This document shows positions 1 to 7,278 of a DNA stretch of 12,670 nucleotides, one piece after another (the first letter of the stretch is position 1; each line of letters opens with the position of its first letter). This DNA comes from Pedosphaera sp. (GTDB lineage: Bacteria; Verrucomicrobiota; Verrucomicrobiia; Limisphaerales; SIAT01): NCBI GenBank assembly GCA_009691645.1, contig SIAT01000040.1:1-12670 (forward strand). The letters run 5' to 3'. The position numbers and the translations under genes were made by a program. The notes beneath the pieces are model-generated. The model made no database searches and had not been told where the DNA came from. It saw only the letters and a list, made by a program, of their open reading frames with translations.

Positions 1-149
1 AACTTCGGCGCGCCAGCGCGGGAGGATTGGATGCGGGAGTAAAGGCCGGCGGCCTCCCACTTCGCGAGGCGCAGCGGCTCGCGAGAGACGAGGTCGGCCT
101 TCATCGCGAACTCCGTGCGCGGCAGGTTGAGCGTGTTTTTGTAGTCCAT
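1..149 (-). CDS. ileS: Isoleucyl-tRNA synthetase, N-terminal fragment (cut by window edge)
   Basis: The minus strand reads from an ATG at 149 to the window edge without a stop, giving 49 full codons. The peptide begins MDYKNTLNLPRTEFAMKADL and continues with REPLRLAKWEAAGLY. This is the characteristic start of bacterial IleRS: a 'YKxTLNLPxTxFxMKAxL' segment, then a 'REPxxLxxWE' segment, ahead of the HIGH-containing catalytic domain, which lies outside the window. The enzyme charges tRNA-Ile with isoleucine in the cytoplasm. A purine-rich GGGAAG lies just upstream of the ATG, the only Shine-Dalgarno-like sequence seen among the starts checked in this window. The gene is divergent from the LOG-family gene. 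Identification rests on the N-terminus only, but the match is specific. Confidence 0.9.
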   Translation of the reverse strand, partial: MDYKNTLNLPRTEFAMKADLVSREPLRLAKWEAAGLYSRIQSSRAGAPK

Positions 150-170
150 TGCGCTTCCCAAAGAGCGGCG

Positions 171-199
171 AAACTAACAGCAAGCAGGCGGGCAGGCAA
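171..199 (-). promoter_or_regulatory. Candidate sigma70-type promoter for ileS
   Basis: On the minus strand a TTGCCT (194-199) is separated by 17 nt from TAGTTT (171-176), which is preceded by TGT, an extended -10 arrangement. The -10 hexamer lies 21 nt upstream of the ileS ATG, so the 5' leader would be short. Hexamer matches are modest (about 4/6 and 3/6), so this is a suggestion only. The same TGnTAG form of -10 occurs in the candidate promoter at 11857-11885. Confidence 0.3.
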
Positions 200-255
200 G
201 GTGCCAGCGGCGGTGAAGATTGCTTTTACTCACCGAGCAAATACTCTTTTGCGCG

Positions 256-1287
256 ATGGCACGCCGAGCGAAACCTCCCGCCGATCCCGAGCTGCAGCGG
301 CGCATCGAGGAGCTGATCGCCCACAAGGGCGGCGGGCACAACGCCGATCTCGTCGCCGAGTTGATCGAGAACGCGCTCAAGCTGCTTCACGACGTGGAGC
401 ATCGCGGTGACGCGCGGGTGATTCAAACCGCCGTGCGCGAACTGCGCTACGCCAGCAAGCTCTTCGCCCCGTACGCCAGCACACCGAAGGTCACCATCTT
501 CGGCTCCGCACGCACGCAATCCTCACAGCCCGAATATCGGCAGGCCGTCGCCTTCGGCCGCCGGATGGCCGAGGCCGGCTGGATGGTCATCACGGGCGCT
601 GGGCCGGGCATCATGCAGGCCGGTCACGAAGGCGCCGGACCGGAGAAGAGCTTCGGCGCGAACATCCGTCTGCCGTGGGAACAGGCCGCGAACCCGGTCA
701 TCCTGCGCGACAAGAAGCTCATTCACTTTAAATATTTCTTCACCCGCAAGTTCACCCTGCTGCGCCACTCGGCCGCGCTCGCGCTGTTCCCCGGCGGCTT
801 CGGCACGCTCGACGAGGGCTACGAGGCGCTCACGCTGATGCAGACCGGCAAGGCGCAGCTCGTGCCGCTGGTGTTCGTGGATCGCCCTCGCGGCAATTTC
901 TGGAAGACGTGGGACCGCAGCGTGCGCGAGCATCTGCTGCGCAAGAAACTGATCTCACCCGAGGATCTCGGCTTCTACCAACTGACCGACGATGTGGAAC
1001 AGGCGGCCGAATGGATCACCCGTTTCTATCGCAACTACCACTCGAGCCGCTTTGTGAAGGAACTGCTCGTTCTGCGTCTCCAGCGCGTGCCGTCCGCGGT
1101 CGCTTTGGCCAAGTTGAACCGCGACTTCGCCGACATCATTGAGGGCGATCCGCTCCGCGTCATCGCGCCGACGGCCGAGGAACGCGAGGATGACGAGTGT
1201 CTAGAGTTGCCGCGCGTGGCCTTCGGTTTTAACCGCAAGAACTACGGCCGCCTGCGCCAGATCATCGACGCGCTGAACGAGTTTTGA
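256..1287 (+). CDS. LOG-family (TIGR00730-type) Rossmann nucleotide phosphoribohydrolase-like protein, long form
   Basis: This 343-aa protein carries the LOG/lysine-decarboxylase-like core. It has GSAR (83-86), TGAGPGIMQAGHEGA (113-127), the catalytic-type RK pair (164-165) and PGGFGTLDE (179-187). Family members hydrolyse nucleoside 5'-monophosphates, as in cytokinin-activating LOG enzymes or E. coli PpnN; the substrate here cannot be read from sequence. About 75 residues precede the core and about 120 follow it, well beyond the roughly 190-aa minimal LOG protein, so this is a long, PpnN-like or lineage form. I chose the ATG at 256 (MARRAKPPADP). The frame also has a TTG at 220, but its extra 12 residues (LLLTEQILFCA region) look like leader. 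No Shine-Dalgarno is visible. The 3' end overlaps the convergent ogt gene by 26 bp, with no room for a separate terminator. Confidence 0.88.
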   Translation: MARRAKPPADPELQRRIEELIAHKGGGHNADLVAELIENALKLLHDVEHRGDARVIQTAVRELRYASKLFAPYASTPKVTIFGSARTQSSQPEYRQAVAFGRRMAEAGWMVITGAGPGIMQAGHEGAGPEKSFGANIRLPWEQAANPVILRDKKLIHFKYFFTRKFTLLRHSAALALFPGGFGTLDEGYEALTLMQTGKAQLVPLVFVDRPRGNFWKTWDRSVREHLLRKKLISPEDLGFYQLTDDVEQAAEWITRFYRNYHSSRFVKELLVLRLQRVPSAVALAKLNRDFADIIEGDPLRVIAPTAEEREDDECLELPRVAFGFNRKNYGRLRQIIDALNEF

Positions 1288-1786
1288 GCGCGGCCGCTTC
1301 CGCAGCGAGCAGCCGTTTCTTCCACGCAAGTCCCCCAGAAAAACCGCCGAGGCCATTCGCGGCCACGACGCGGTGGCAGGGAATGAGCAGCGGGATCGGA
1401 TTCGCGCCACAAGCCGTCCCTACAGCGCGCACCGCGCGGGGCCGGCCAATGGCGGCGGCGATTTGCGAGTAGGTGCGCGTCTGGCCCGCTTGAATTTGCC
1501 TGAGGGAGTGCCAGACCGCGCGTTGGAAATCAGTGCCGGCGGACTCGTCGTGCGGTGGCGTGTCGCGCAACTTTTCGCCAGCGAAGAGTTGCGCGAGCGC
1601 GGCGCGTGTGAGTTTCAGCCAGCGTTCTTGTTTCTCGGAAAGTTCGTCGCTGCGCACCTCGCGTTTGCTTTGGCTTGGAAACCCGAGTCGAACCAGGCCG
1701 TGGTCAGTGAAGTGCGCGAGAAACGTGCCGTGGGGCGTGGTGATGGCGGCGCGGACGAGTGGGGCGGCGGGCGCGTGTCGCGGCAT
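1262..1786 (-). CDS. ogt: Methylated-DNA--protein-cysteine methyltransferase (Ogt/MGMT type)
   Basis: This 174-aa cytoplasmic repair protein removes O6-alkyl groups from guanine by irreversible transfer to its own cysteine. Visible signatures are the HTH region TYSQIAAAIGRPRAVRAVG with the arginine finger near R120, the asparagine hinge ANPIPLL (128-134), the active site PCHR (136-139, Cys137) and the following GGFSGG. The short N-terminal domain (1-80) and single-domain length fit Ogt/MGMT rather than Ada. The ATG at 1786 lies two bases after the stop of the upstream coiled-coil gene, implying coupled translation. A TTG at 1792, overlapping that stop as TTGA, would add only two residues. It is the last gene of the minus-strand cluster and overlaps the LOG gene tail to tail. 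I see no functional link to the exporter genes before it. Confidence 0.93.
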   Translation of the reverse strand: MPRHAPAAPLVRAAITTPHGTFLAHFTDHGLVRLGFPSQSKREVRSDELSEKQERWLKLTRAALAQLFAGEKLRDTPPHDESAGTDFQRAVWHSLRQIQAGQTRTYSQIAAAIGRPRAVRAVGTACGANPIPLLIPCHRVVAANGLGGFSGGLAWKKRLLAAEAAALKTRSARR

Positions 1787-1788
1787 TT

Positions 1789-2340
1789 TCAAAGGCTCGG
1801 GACGAGCAGCTTGAAGATGGCGAAGAGAATGCCGAGCAGGACGAGGCAGAGGACGATGAAGCGGTTGCGGGCCACGCGCTGCTCGTGCCGGAGCGGGCGC
1901 AGGCCGTGGATGTTGCCGGCGGCGAGATAGGTGACGAGCTTGGGATTGCTCGGCTCGGGGCCGGTGAGGCTCTTGCGGAAACGTTGCAGCGCGCCGAGCA
2001 GATCGAACTTCCGCACGCCGCGGGCGTTGTAGTATGCGGGCATTTCGACAGGGGCGGGCGCGCCGGAGGTCGGCGGCAGGTCCACTTCAATGGCGCTCCT
2101 TGTGGCCGCTGTGGTCGTGGCGGGCGTCGGCGCGGCGCGGTGTGGGATGGCTGTTTCTGCTGGTTGAACGCTGGTTCTCAACCGCGGTGTGGTCGGCAGG
2201 GGTGCGGCGGGCGCGGCGGGCGTCGTCTTCTCGATCTGGGCGTTGAGCTTTCGGATTTTCGATTCGATCGTGGCGATTTCCGCGTCCAGCGCGTGGGCGC
2301 GACTTTGGATGGGATCGGTCTTTTTGCTGAACCAACCCAT
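1789..2340 (-). CDS. Coiled-coil, C-terminally tail-anchored membrane protein of unknown function (A)
   Basis: I do not recognise a named family in this 183-aa protein. It starts MGWFSKKTDP, then has a short heptad-like coiled coil (about 8-38, with EIATIESKIRKLNAQIE). A Pro/Ala/Thr-rich disordered stretch follows (40-100), then a compact charged region (YYNARGVRKFDLLGAL and GLRPLRHEQRVARNRF). A single hydrophobic helix at 160-181 ends three residues before the stop. This suggests a cytoplasmic body held by a C-terminal anchor. It follows protein B by 9 nt and shares its layout of coiled coil plus terminal helix, so the two may act as partners. The pair lies behind the ABC exporter genes. It begins at ATG 2340 with no Shine-Dalgarno. 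The frame is convincing as coding because it abuts both neighbours and has sensible composition. Confidence 0.75.
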   Translation of the reverse strand: MGWFSKKTDPIQSRAHALDAEIATIESKIRKLNAQIEKTTPAAPAAPLPTTPRLRTSVQPAETAIPHRAAPTPATTTAATRSAIEVDLPPTSGAPAPVEMPAYYNARGVRKFDLLGALQRFRKSLTGPEPSNPKLVTYLAAGNIHGLRPLRHEQRVARNRFIVLCLVLLGILFAIFKLLVPSL

Positions 2341-2349
2341 AATGCGAGA

Positions 2350-2985
2350 TCAGCGACGGAACAGCAGTGTCAGAAAAATCAAGAGGCCGAGCAGCACGAG
2401 CGGCCAGGTGAAGGCGAGACCGTAGCGGCAGAGCTTCCAGAAACCGAGGTCGCCCAAGAGCGACGCGGTGGATTGATCCGCGGCCTTCGTGCCGGTCGCG
2501 GCGGATATCGCGGTGGTGAGCACCGGCCACTTGAGCCGGGCGGAGTTCCATTCCATGCGCGCGTTTTCGAGTGTGGTGAGCGCGCGGGTGAGTTCGACTT
2601 TCCAGTTCTCCTGCGTCCAGCGCGAATCTTCGAGAGCCTGCACCTTGTCGAAAGCCTCGCGCAGGCCGGTGATGGATTTGGCCATCTGCTCGGCGTCACG
2701 GCGGGAGGCCAACTCGGTCTCCTCGATGAGGCCAAGGCCGCGGGTGAGTTCGTGGAGCAGTTCCTCGCGGCCGGTCTGGTACTCGGTGAAGCGCCGGCGG
2801 GATTCCTCGACGGCGGTGCGCTCGCGTTCGAGCTCCTCCTGCGCGCGTCGCAGCTCGGCGAGCTTTTGCTGGGCGTCCATGACTCTGGCATCCAGTTCAC
2901 TGCGGTTGGGCGGCCGCGTCGCGGCGGGCGCGCTGGTGGGGAAGTCGCGTTCGACAAAATCCGAATCATCAAAGCCTGCTGCCAT
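2350..2985 (-). CDS. Long coiled-coil, C-terminally tail-anchored membrane protein of unknown function (B)
   Basis: This 211-aa protein has an acidic, Pro-rich N-terminus (1-28) and then an extended coiled coil from about 29 to 115, with runs such as KLAELRRAQEELERE and TAVEESRRRF. A second helical stretch covers about 118-152 (ENWKVELTRALTTLENARM). After a small linker, one transmembrane helix at 187-209 ends in Arg-Arg. No enzymatic motif is visible. The architecture suggests a scaffold or membrane-tethered adaptor on the cytoplasmic side. It starts at ATG 2985, 49 nt after the permease stop, and is followed by protein A after 9 nt. It may belong to the exporter operon, but the 49-nt gap leaves room for an independent promoter. 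I assign no function. Confidence 0.75.
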   Translation of the reverse strand: MAAGFDDSDFVERDFPTSAPAATRPPNRSELDARVMDAQQKLAELRRAQEELERERTAVEESRRRFTEYQTGREELLHELTRGLGLIEETELASRRDAEQMAKSITGLREAFDKVQALEDSRWTQENWKVELTRALTTLENARMEWNSARLKWPVLTTAISAATGTKAADQSTASLLGDLGFWKLCRYGLAFTWPLVLLGLLIFLTLLFRR

Positions 2986-3034
2986 GAGCGGACTCTAGTG
3001 CCGCGAACAAACGCTGTAAAGCGGCGGCTCAGGA

Positions 3035-4777
3035 TCAGTGCTCGAAGGTGGCGACGCGGTGCAGTCCCCAGCGGTACGGCAGCCAGCCGAGCGCGACAGA
3101 GAGCACGGCGAAGCCGATCCAACCGAGCACCTTGAAGTTCGGCGTGAGGAAATCCATCCCACCCCACGGCGAACCGAAGGAGAGCAGCAGCACGCTGGCG
3201 ACGATGTAGAGAAAGCTGAGCACGAGACAAAAGGTGCCGCCGAAGCCGCTGACGATCTTGCTCGGCTGATCTTCCTTCATGTTCGGGTAAAGCGCGCCGA
3301 GGCCGATGGCGAGGGTGTTCAGCGTGAAGGTCATCACGATGATGGCGCCGGCGAAATAAAACTTTTGCGCCAGCGGCAGTTTCAGCATGTCGCAGGAAAT
3401 CCAGATGAGCGGCAGCGTGACGATGAGCGAGGCGGTGATGGAGAGGAGAAGTTTCACCTTCACCACGCGCACGAGGCCGAGCGGCGCGAGGCCGACGATC
3501 CAGAGGCGTTTGCCCTCGAGCGAGAACTGCGGGAAGACGAACCGCGTGGTGAGCGTGGCGAGGTTGAGCGAGCAGGCCGCGAGGTTCATGTACGAGATGA
3601 GGTGGACCCAAAAGGGATTGGCGAGCTGCTGTGTGAAGTAGCGGAGGTTGCTGATGTACACGCCGATGAGCGCGAAGAGCACGAGCGTCTGTCCCCACTG
3701 CGCGGTGTCGCGCCAGAAGACGCGCATATCTTTGAGCAGCAGCGCGCGGGTGTCCGGCTCGAGCCGTGGCACGAGGCGCAGCAGGTATTCCATCGCGCCG
3801 GCACGGTAGTGGAACTGCCGCCGGAGCGCGGTCCAGTTGCGGAACCATTCCCATTGGCCGAGCACATGGCTGCGGCTGTGCGTGGCGGAAAGGGCGCTGT
3901 AGAAGAACCGGCCGGTCTTGGTGAAAGCGAGCAGGCCGAAGAAGCCGACGTTGCTGAGCAACACCAGCACGAAGAACACCGCTGCGGAGAGCGCTCCTTC
4001 CACCCAGTGTAGCACGCCGCTGGAGAGCCAGTAGCTCGGCAGGAAGGGGAATTGAGAGAAACGCGTCTTGGTGAGCAACCGGTCGAGCACGGAGATGACG
4101 CGCGTCTCCAGATTCTCCTCGTCGAGCACCTGCGGTTTCCAGTAGGCGCTCAGGCCGATGAAGGTGAGCAGCACCACCAGCACGGTCAGAAGCTGGAACA
4201 GCCGCCGGTCGAGGTGGCGCGCGATGGTGATGGCGACCCAGCAGCCGAACACCGCCGGCAGCACGATGAAGAGCGCGATGAGCACCGGCCCCAGCAGGTA
4301 GAAATGCCACGGCGCGTTCTGCTCCAGACCGTACGCGCCGAGCAACGGCGCGATGAGCAACAGGAAAGCCCACGAGGCCAGCAGCGCCGACTCGAGGAAT
4401 TTCCAGCGGAAAATGTCCTGCGCGCTGATCGGTAGCGTGATGAGAAAGGCGGTCTCTTTGTTGCGGAAAAGATTCGTGTAGCCGATGACGATGTTACTGA
4501 AAAGCAGCAGCAGGAAGAGGAAGGAGAAGAGCAGATAGATCATCCGTTCGATCAGCATTTCGCCCAAGCCGGGGAAGCGTCCGGCGAAGTGCAGCGCGCG
4601 GTAGAACAGCCCCGAAGCGAGGATGGTGTAACCGGTGAGGAAGACGATGAGCGCGCCGACGAGCAGGCTCGATTGGTCCCTGGCCGAGCGGAACTTCCGC
4701 CGCATCTGCAGCAGATGAATCCGCAACAGCAGCCGGAACGGCGTGGGGATATTCGCGGTGTGCGCGGTGGACGACAT
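3035..4777 (-). CDS. ABC exporter permease, large 12-helix type
   Basis: This 580-aa polytopic protein has roughly twelve hydrophobic segments, near 37-58, 80-100, 128-150, 159-183, 192-212, 260-284, 361-378, 389-410, 438-461, 472-495, 511-533 and 549-568. A long soluble stretch falls at about 285-360. Loop sequences such as FRNKETAFLITLPIS (105-119) and FPQFSLEGKRLWIVGLAP (415-432) resemble the cytoplasmic coupling regions of ABC-2-like 'putative ABC exporter' permeases that act with a separate ATPase. The substrate is unknown; many relatives are annotated only as exporters. It starts at ATG 4777, 9 nt after the ATPase stop, which makes co-translation and complex formation likely. The length is about double that of a simple ABC-2 half-permease, so one chain may supply the whole channel. 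Membership of a particular Pfam family (PF16949 suspected) is from memory and untested. Confidence 0.85.
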   Translation of the reverse strand: MSSTAHTANIPTPFRLLLRIHLLQMRRKFRSARDQSSLLVGALIVFLTGYTILASGLFYRALHFAGRFPGLGEMLIERMIYLLFSFLFLLLLFSNIVIGYTNLFRNKETAFLITLPISAQDIFRWKFLESALLASWAFLLLIAPLLGAYGLEQNAPWHFYLLGPVLIALFIVLPAVFGCWVAITIARHLDRRLFQLLTVLVVLLTFIGLSAYWKPQVLDEENLETRVISVLDRLLTKTRFSQFPFLPSYWLSSGVLHWVEGALSAAVFFVLVLLSNVGFFGLLAFTKTGRFFYSALSATHSRSHVLGQWEWFRNWTALRRQFHYRAGAMEYLLRLVPRLEPDTRALLLKDMRVFWRDTAQWGQTLVLFALIGVYISNLRYFTQQLANPFWVHLISYMNLAACSLNLATLTTRFVFPQFSLEGKRLWIVGLAPLGLVRVVKVKLLLSITASLIVTLPLIWISCDMLKLPLAQKFYFAGAIIVMTFTLNTLAIGLGALYPNMKEDQPSKIVSGFGGTFCLVLSFLYIVASVLLLSFGSPWGGMDFLTPNFKVLGWIGFAVLSVALGWLPYRWGLHRVATFEH

Positions 4778-4786
4778 GGCCGGTTT

Positions 4787-5569
4787 CTAGGCGATCGTGA
4801 TCTCCGGCTCGCGGTCCTTCAGCGCCGACTTCTCTTCGACGAAGTTGGCTTCCTGCGCGGTGAGCGCGAGGAAGGATTTCTCCAGCGCGCCGTCGCTGCC
4901 GCTCTGCCGGCGCAGCTCATCGCGCGTGCCGACGGCGATGAGGCGGCCGTGGTGGATGATGCCGATGCGGTCGGCCATCTCCTCGGCGATGCTGAGTTGA
5001 TGGGTGGAGAGGAAGACGGTCATGCCCTGCAGCGAACGTTCCTTGAGCACGTCCTTCACCACGCGGGTGTGATGCGGATCGAGGCCGACCATCGGCTCAT
5101 CGAGTATGAAGACTTCGGGAGCGTGCATCAGCGCGGAGACGATGGCGACGCGCTGGCGCGTGCCGTGCGAGAGACCTTCGATCGGTTGGCGCAGATACGG
5201 CTCGAGGTTGAAGCGCGGGATCAGCTCGCGGGTCGAGCGTTGGATCGCTTCCTCATCCATCCTAAAAATCTGGCCGGTGAAACGGAGGAACTCCCACGGC
5301 GTGAGCTTGTCGTAAAGGAACGGGAAATCCGGCACGTAGGCGAGTCGGCGGCGGACCTCGAGTGGCTGCTGCTGCACGTCGAAGCCGCAGATGTGCGCGG
5401 TGCCGCTGGTCGGCTTGATGAGGGCGGTGAGGATCTTGATGGTGGTGGTTTTGCCAGCGGCATTCGGGCCGAGCACGGCGAAGAATTCCCCACGGCCGAC
5501 GGTCAAGGAAATGTCGTTCACGGCGACGAGGTCGCCGAAGCGTTTCACCAGATTCTTCAGCTCAATCAT
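4787..5569 (-). CDS. ABC transporter ATP-binding protein
   Basis: This 260-aa nucleotide-binding subunit powers the permease encoded 9 nt downstream. The motifs are complete: Walker A GPNAAGKTT (34-42), signature LSHGTRQR (133-140), Walker B VFILDEP (153-159) and the H-loop histidine in LSTHQ (H190). The Q-loop position reads YVPDF, with Asp81 where many ABC proteins have Gln. From memory, variants here recur in the exporter subgroup whose sequence continues 'FLYDKLT', as it does in this protein. The chain ends in a roughly 30-residue charged tail (KSALKDREPEITIA). It starts at ATG 5569, 9 nt after the stop of the upstream anchored protein. Domain organisation and pairing with a large ABC-2-type permease point to export rather than import. 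The substrate is unknown. Confidence 0.95.
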   Translation of the reverse strand: MIELKNLVKRFGDLVAVNDISLTVGRGEFFAVLGPNAAGKTTTIKILTALIKPTSGTAHICGFDVQQQPLEVRRRLAYVPDFPFLYDKLTPWEFLRFTGQIFRMDEEAIQRSTRELIPRFNLEPYLRQPIEGLSHGTRQRVAIVSALMHAPEVFILDEPMVGLDPHHTRVVKDVLKERSLQGMTVFLSTHQLSIAEEMADRIGIIHHGRLIAVGTRDELRRQSGSDGALEKSFLALTAQEANFVEEKSALKDREPEITIA

Positions 5570-5578
5570 ACAGCGAGG

Positions 5579-6415
5579 TCAGAGGTAGAGGTTCCGGTTC
5601 AAGAGGGTGATGTCGTTGGGGAACTCCGCTTTCAAAATCTCGCCGGTGCGGCTGAGGGTGATGACGATCTTGTGCTTGTCGAGCAGCGGCGCCTGCAGTC
5701 GATACACGCGCATGCGGGCCGAGCCCATCTTCATCCAGTCGCTGCGGGCCTCCCAACGGAGCTCCAGCATGTGGCTGGTGAGGCTCTTCAGCGTGGAGGT
5801 ATCCACCATCTGCGCGGCGATGTGGCCGAGCGATTCGGGACCGCCGAAGGCACTGACCACGCCGGCGAAGAGCTGCCGCGGGTCGCGCAATTGTTCGAAG
5901 GTGAATTCGGCTTTCGGTCCCGGCGACTGGCCGTCCGATGTGGTGAAGCGGAGGCTTTTACTGGCGGCGTGGCTCTCGATGCGGATGTGGCGCGGGTTCT
6001 GTCCGAGCGTGAGCAGGAAGTCCTGCCAGTTGCGGTTGCGATCGAAGTTGAGGTTCAGCGTGAAACGCAGGCGCCGCTTCGTGTCGGGCAGGGTCACGCT
6101 GCCATCCGTCACGTCGAGTGAGTAGCCGGCGGTGCGCCTCATCATGCCTTCGGGGGTCGCCGGCTTTGGCTTCGAGAGGCCCACAGCCGTTTCCTCGATG
6201 ATGTTGGGAGACCAACGCAAGCCGCCGACGCGCTTGCCGTGGTGCATGATGTCGAGCTGCGAGTCGTCGGGGGACTTGAGCAATTTCTCCAAAACCACTT
6301 CGACCGGCACGAGGCTGCCGGATTTGCCATCGAGATACTCGGCGCGCCAGAGCAGGCCGGTCATCACCAGCCAGAACGCGGCGGCACCGCCGAGGAGTAG
6401 ACGTTGGGTCGTCAC
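5579..6415 (-). CDS. Membrane-anchored extracytoplasmic protein of the exporter operon, function unknown
   Basis: This 278-aa protein begins at a GTG (6415) with a short basic start and one hydrophobic helix (about 6-23), then a soluble domain. It is therefore probably anchored with its body outside the cytoplasm, or secreted if cleaved. The soluble part is rich in beta-type segments (YSLDVTDGSVTLP, LRFTLNLNFDRNRNW, IRIESHAASKSLRFTT, KHKIVITLSRTGEILKAEFP). It ends in a strand-turn-strand that loosely recalls lipid- or polymer-binding periplasmic folds. I recognise no family and the fold comparison is only an impression. Nine nt separate it from the ATPase gene, so it is most likely an accessory or substrate-binding part of that exporter. 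The gap to the upstream LysM gene is 43 nt. No Shine-Dalgarno precedes the GTG. Confidence 0.75.
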   Translation of the reverse strand: MTTQRLLLGGAAAFWLVMTGLLWRAEYLDGKSGSLVPVEVVLEKLLKSPDDSQLDIMHHGKRVGGLRWSPNIIEETAVGLSKPKPATPEGMMRRTAGYSLDVTDGSVTLPDTKRRLRFTLNLNFDRNRNWQDFLLTLGQNPRHIRIESHAASKSLRFTTSDGQSPGPKAEFTFEQLRDPRQLFAGVVSAFGGPESLGHIAAQMVDTSTLKSLTSHMLELRWEARSDWMKMGSARMRVYRLQAPLLDKHKIVITLSRTGEILKAEFPNDITLLNRNLYL

Positions 6416-6458
6416 GCTAGAAAAAGTGCGTCAGAGGGGGAGTCTAGTCAAGGGAGGC

Positions 6459-7229
6459 TCAGCGCGCGGGGATGTTGAGGGACTGACCGATCTTGAGCTT
6501 CTTCGGGTCGAGGCCGGGATTGGCGGCCATCAACGACTCTACTTTGACCCCGTATTTGCGCGCGATGGAAGCGGGCATATCACCGCTGGCAACCTTGTGG
6601 GTTTTCATCGGGCCAACAGCGGTGGGCGGACGATTCGTGTTGGCAGGTACCGGCGCGACAACGCGGTTGGTCGCGGTTGCCGGAGTCATCTTCACGGGCG
6701 GAGATTTGGCGGCCACAGGCGGGTTGGTTGCCATTGGCACGCGCACGCCGGGAGCGAGCGTGCTGAGCTGGTGCCGGAGCTGGGTGTTCTCCGCGAGCAA
6801 ACGATCCAACTCGGCCTTCAGCTCTTTCTCGCGCTGAACAGGCTGGCCGCCGAGCGTGAGGAACGATGATTTCGCCAACTCGAGTTTGCAGGTGTTGATC
6901 CGCTCGCGGATCAGCGGAGCATTCTCGGCCGTCGGACTGAGCTTGAGATAACGCTCGTAATGAAAAATCGCCGCAGCCGGATCCGCGCCGCGTTCCTCGT
7001 ACAGGCAGCCCAGCTCGTAATGAGCCGGACCCGATCGCGGGTTCACCTCGGCAGCTTTGTTGAAAGCTTGGATGGCGCCGGCGTAGTCGGTGTGGCGCAC
7101 CTTCTCGCGGCCGGAGAGAAAATAGGGTTCCTTCTGATCATCGGTCGCGCCGGTTCCCGGGCAACCGGTGCCGAGCGCCAGCACTGCCGCGAGCGCGGCG
7201 AGAGAACACACTTTCTTAAAGCCAGTCAT
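6459..7229 (-). CDS. TPR and LysM domain probable lipoprotein
   Basis: This 256-aa envelope protein starts with a signal peptide, MTGFKKVCSLAALAAVLALG, followed by TGC, so Cys23 is a likely lipidation site, although the lipobox is not textbook. It has two TPR-like helical repeats (about 34-100, with YAGAIQAFNKAAEVNPRSG and AHYELGCLYEERG), a short coiled coil (about 131-157) and an Ala/Pro/Thr-rich linker (160-207). A C-terminal LysM module (about 209-254) contains KVASGDMPASIARKYGVK and KLKIGQSLNIP. LysM modules bind the glycan chains of peptidoglycan, so this protein probably bridges outer membrane and cell wall. I chose the ATG at 7229 for its clean signal peptide; an ATG at 7241 would add four residues, and starts further upstream run into the preceding gene. 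It lies 49 nt behind the NPF-tail membrane protein. Confidence 0.85.
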   Translation of the reverse strand: MTGFKKVCSLAALAAVLALGTGCPGTGATDDQKEPYFLSGREKVRHTDYAGAIQAFNKAAEVNPRSGPAHYELGCLYEERGADPAAAIFHYERYLKLSPTAENAPLIRERINTCKLELAKSSFLTLGGQPVQREKELKAELDRLLAENTQLRHQLSTLAPGVRVPMATNPPVAAKSPPVKMTPATATNRVVAPVPANTNRPPTAVGPMKTHKVASGDMPASIARKYGVKVESLMAANPGLDPKKLKIGQSLNIPAR

Positions 7230-7261
7230 AGCCCGAATCATAGAGGAAACGCGCCGAGCTT

Positions 7262-7276
7262 GCAACGTCCCGTTGC
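7262..7276 (-). other. Perfect short hairpin after the stop of the NPF-tail gene
   Basis: GCAACG (7262-7267) and CGTTGC (7271-7276) form a perfect six-base-pair stem with a three-base loop, two bases past the stop of the preceding minus-strand gene. On the minus strand no T-run follows (AAGCTCGG), so it is not an ordinary intrinsic terminator. It could stabilise an upstream mRNA 3' end or mark a processing site inside an operon, or be chance. Confidence 0.4.
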
Positions 7277-7278
7277 GT

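Noticed and set aside
27..410. 127-codon plus-strand open frame at the left end
   Set aside because: It crosses the ileS start, the divergent promoter region and the LOG start. The composition is Arg-rich and shadow-like.
2986..3034. GCCGC/GCGGC inverted repeat as a terminator between permease and coiled-coil genes
   Set aside because: Only five pairs with a 16-base loop and no T-run on the minus strand.
2379..4373. 664-codon minus-strand open frame
   Set aside because: It crosses the permease and coiled-coil genes in another frame and yields an Arg/Ala/Pro-rich sequence. The overlapping frame with twelve transmembrane helices is plainly the coding one.
4589..6121. 510-codon plus-strand open frame, and a similar one at 1759-3135 (458 codons)
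   Set aside because: They lie opposite the clear ABC permease, ATPase and neighbouring genes. Their proteins are Arg/Glu/Gly-rich low-complexity products with no domain, typical antisense shadows in GC-rich DNA.
6423..6451. TTGACT upstream of the exporter operon as a -35 element
   Set aside because: At 17 or 18 nt spacing the -10 position reads CACTTT or ACTTTT, with only about 2/6 matches.
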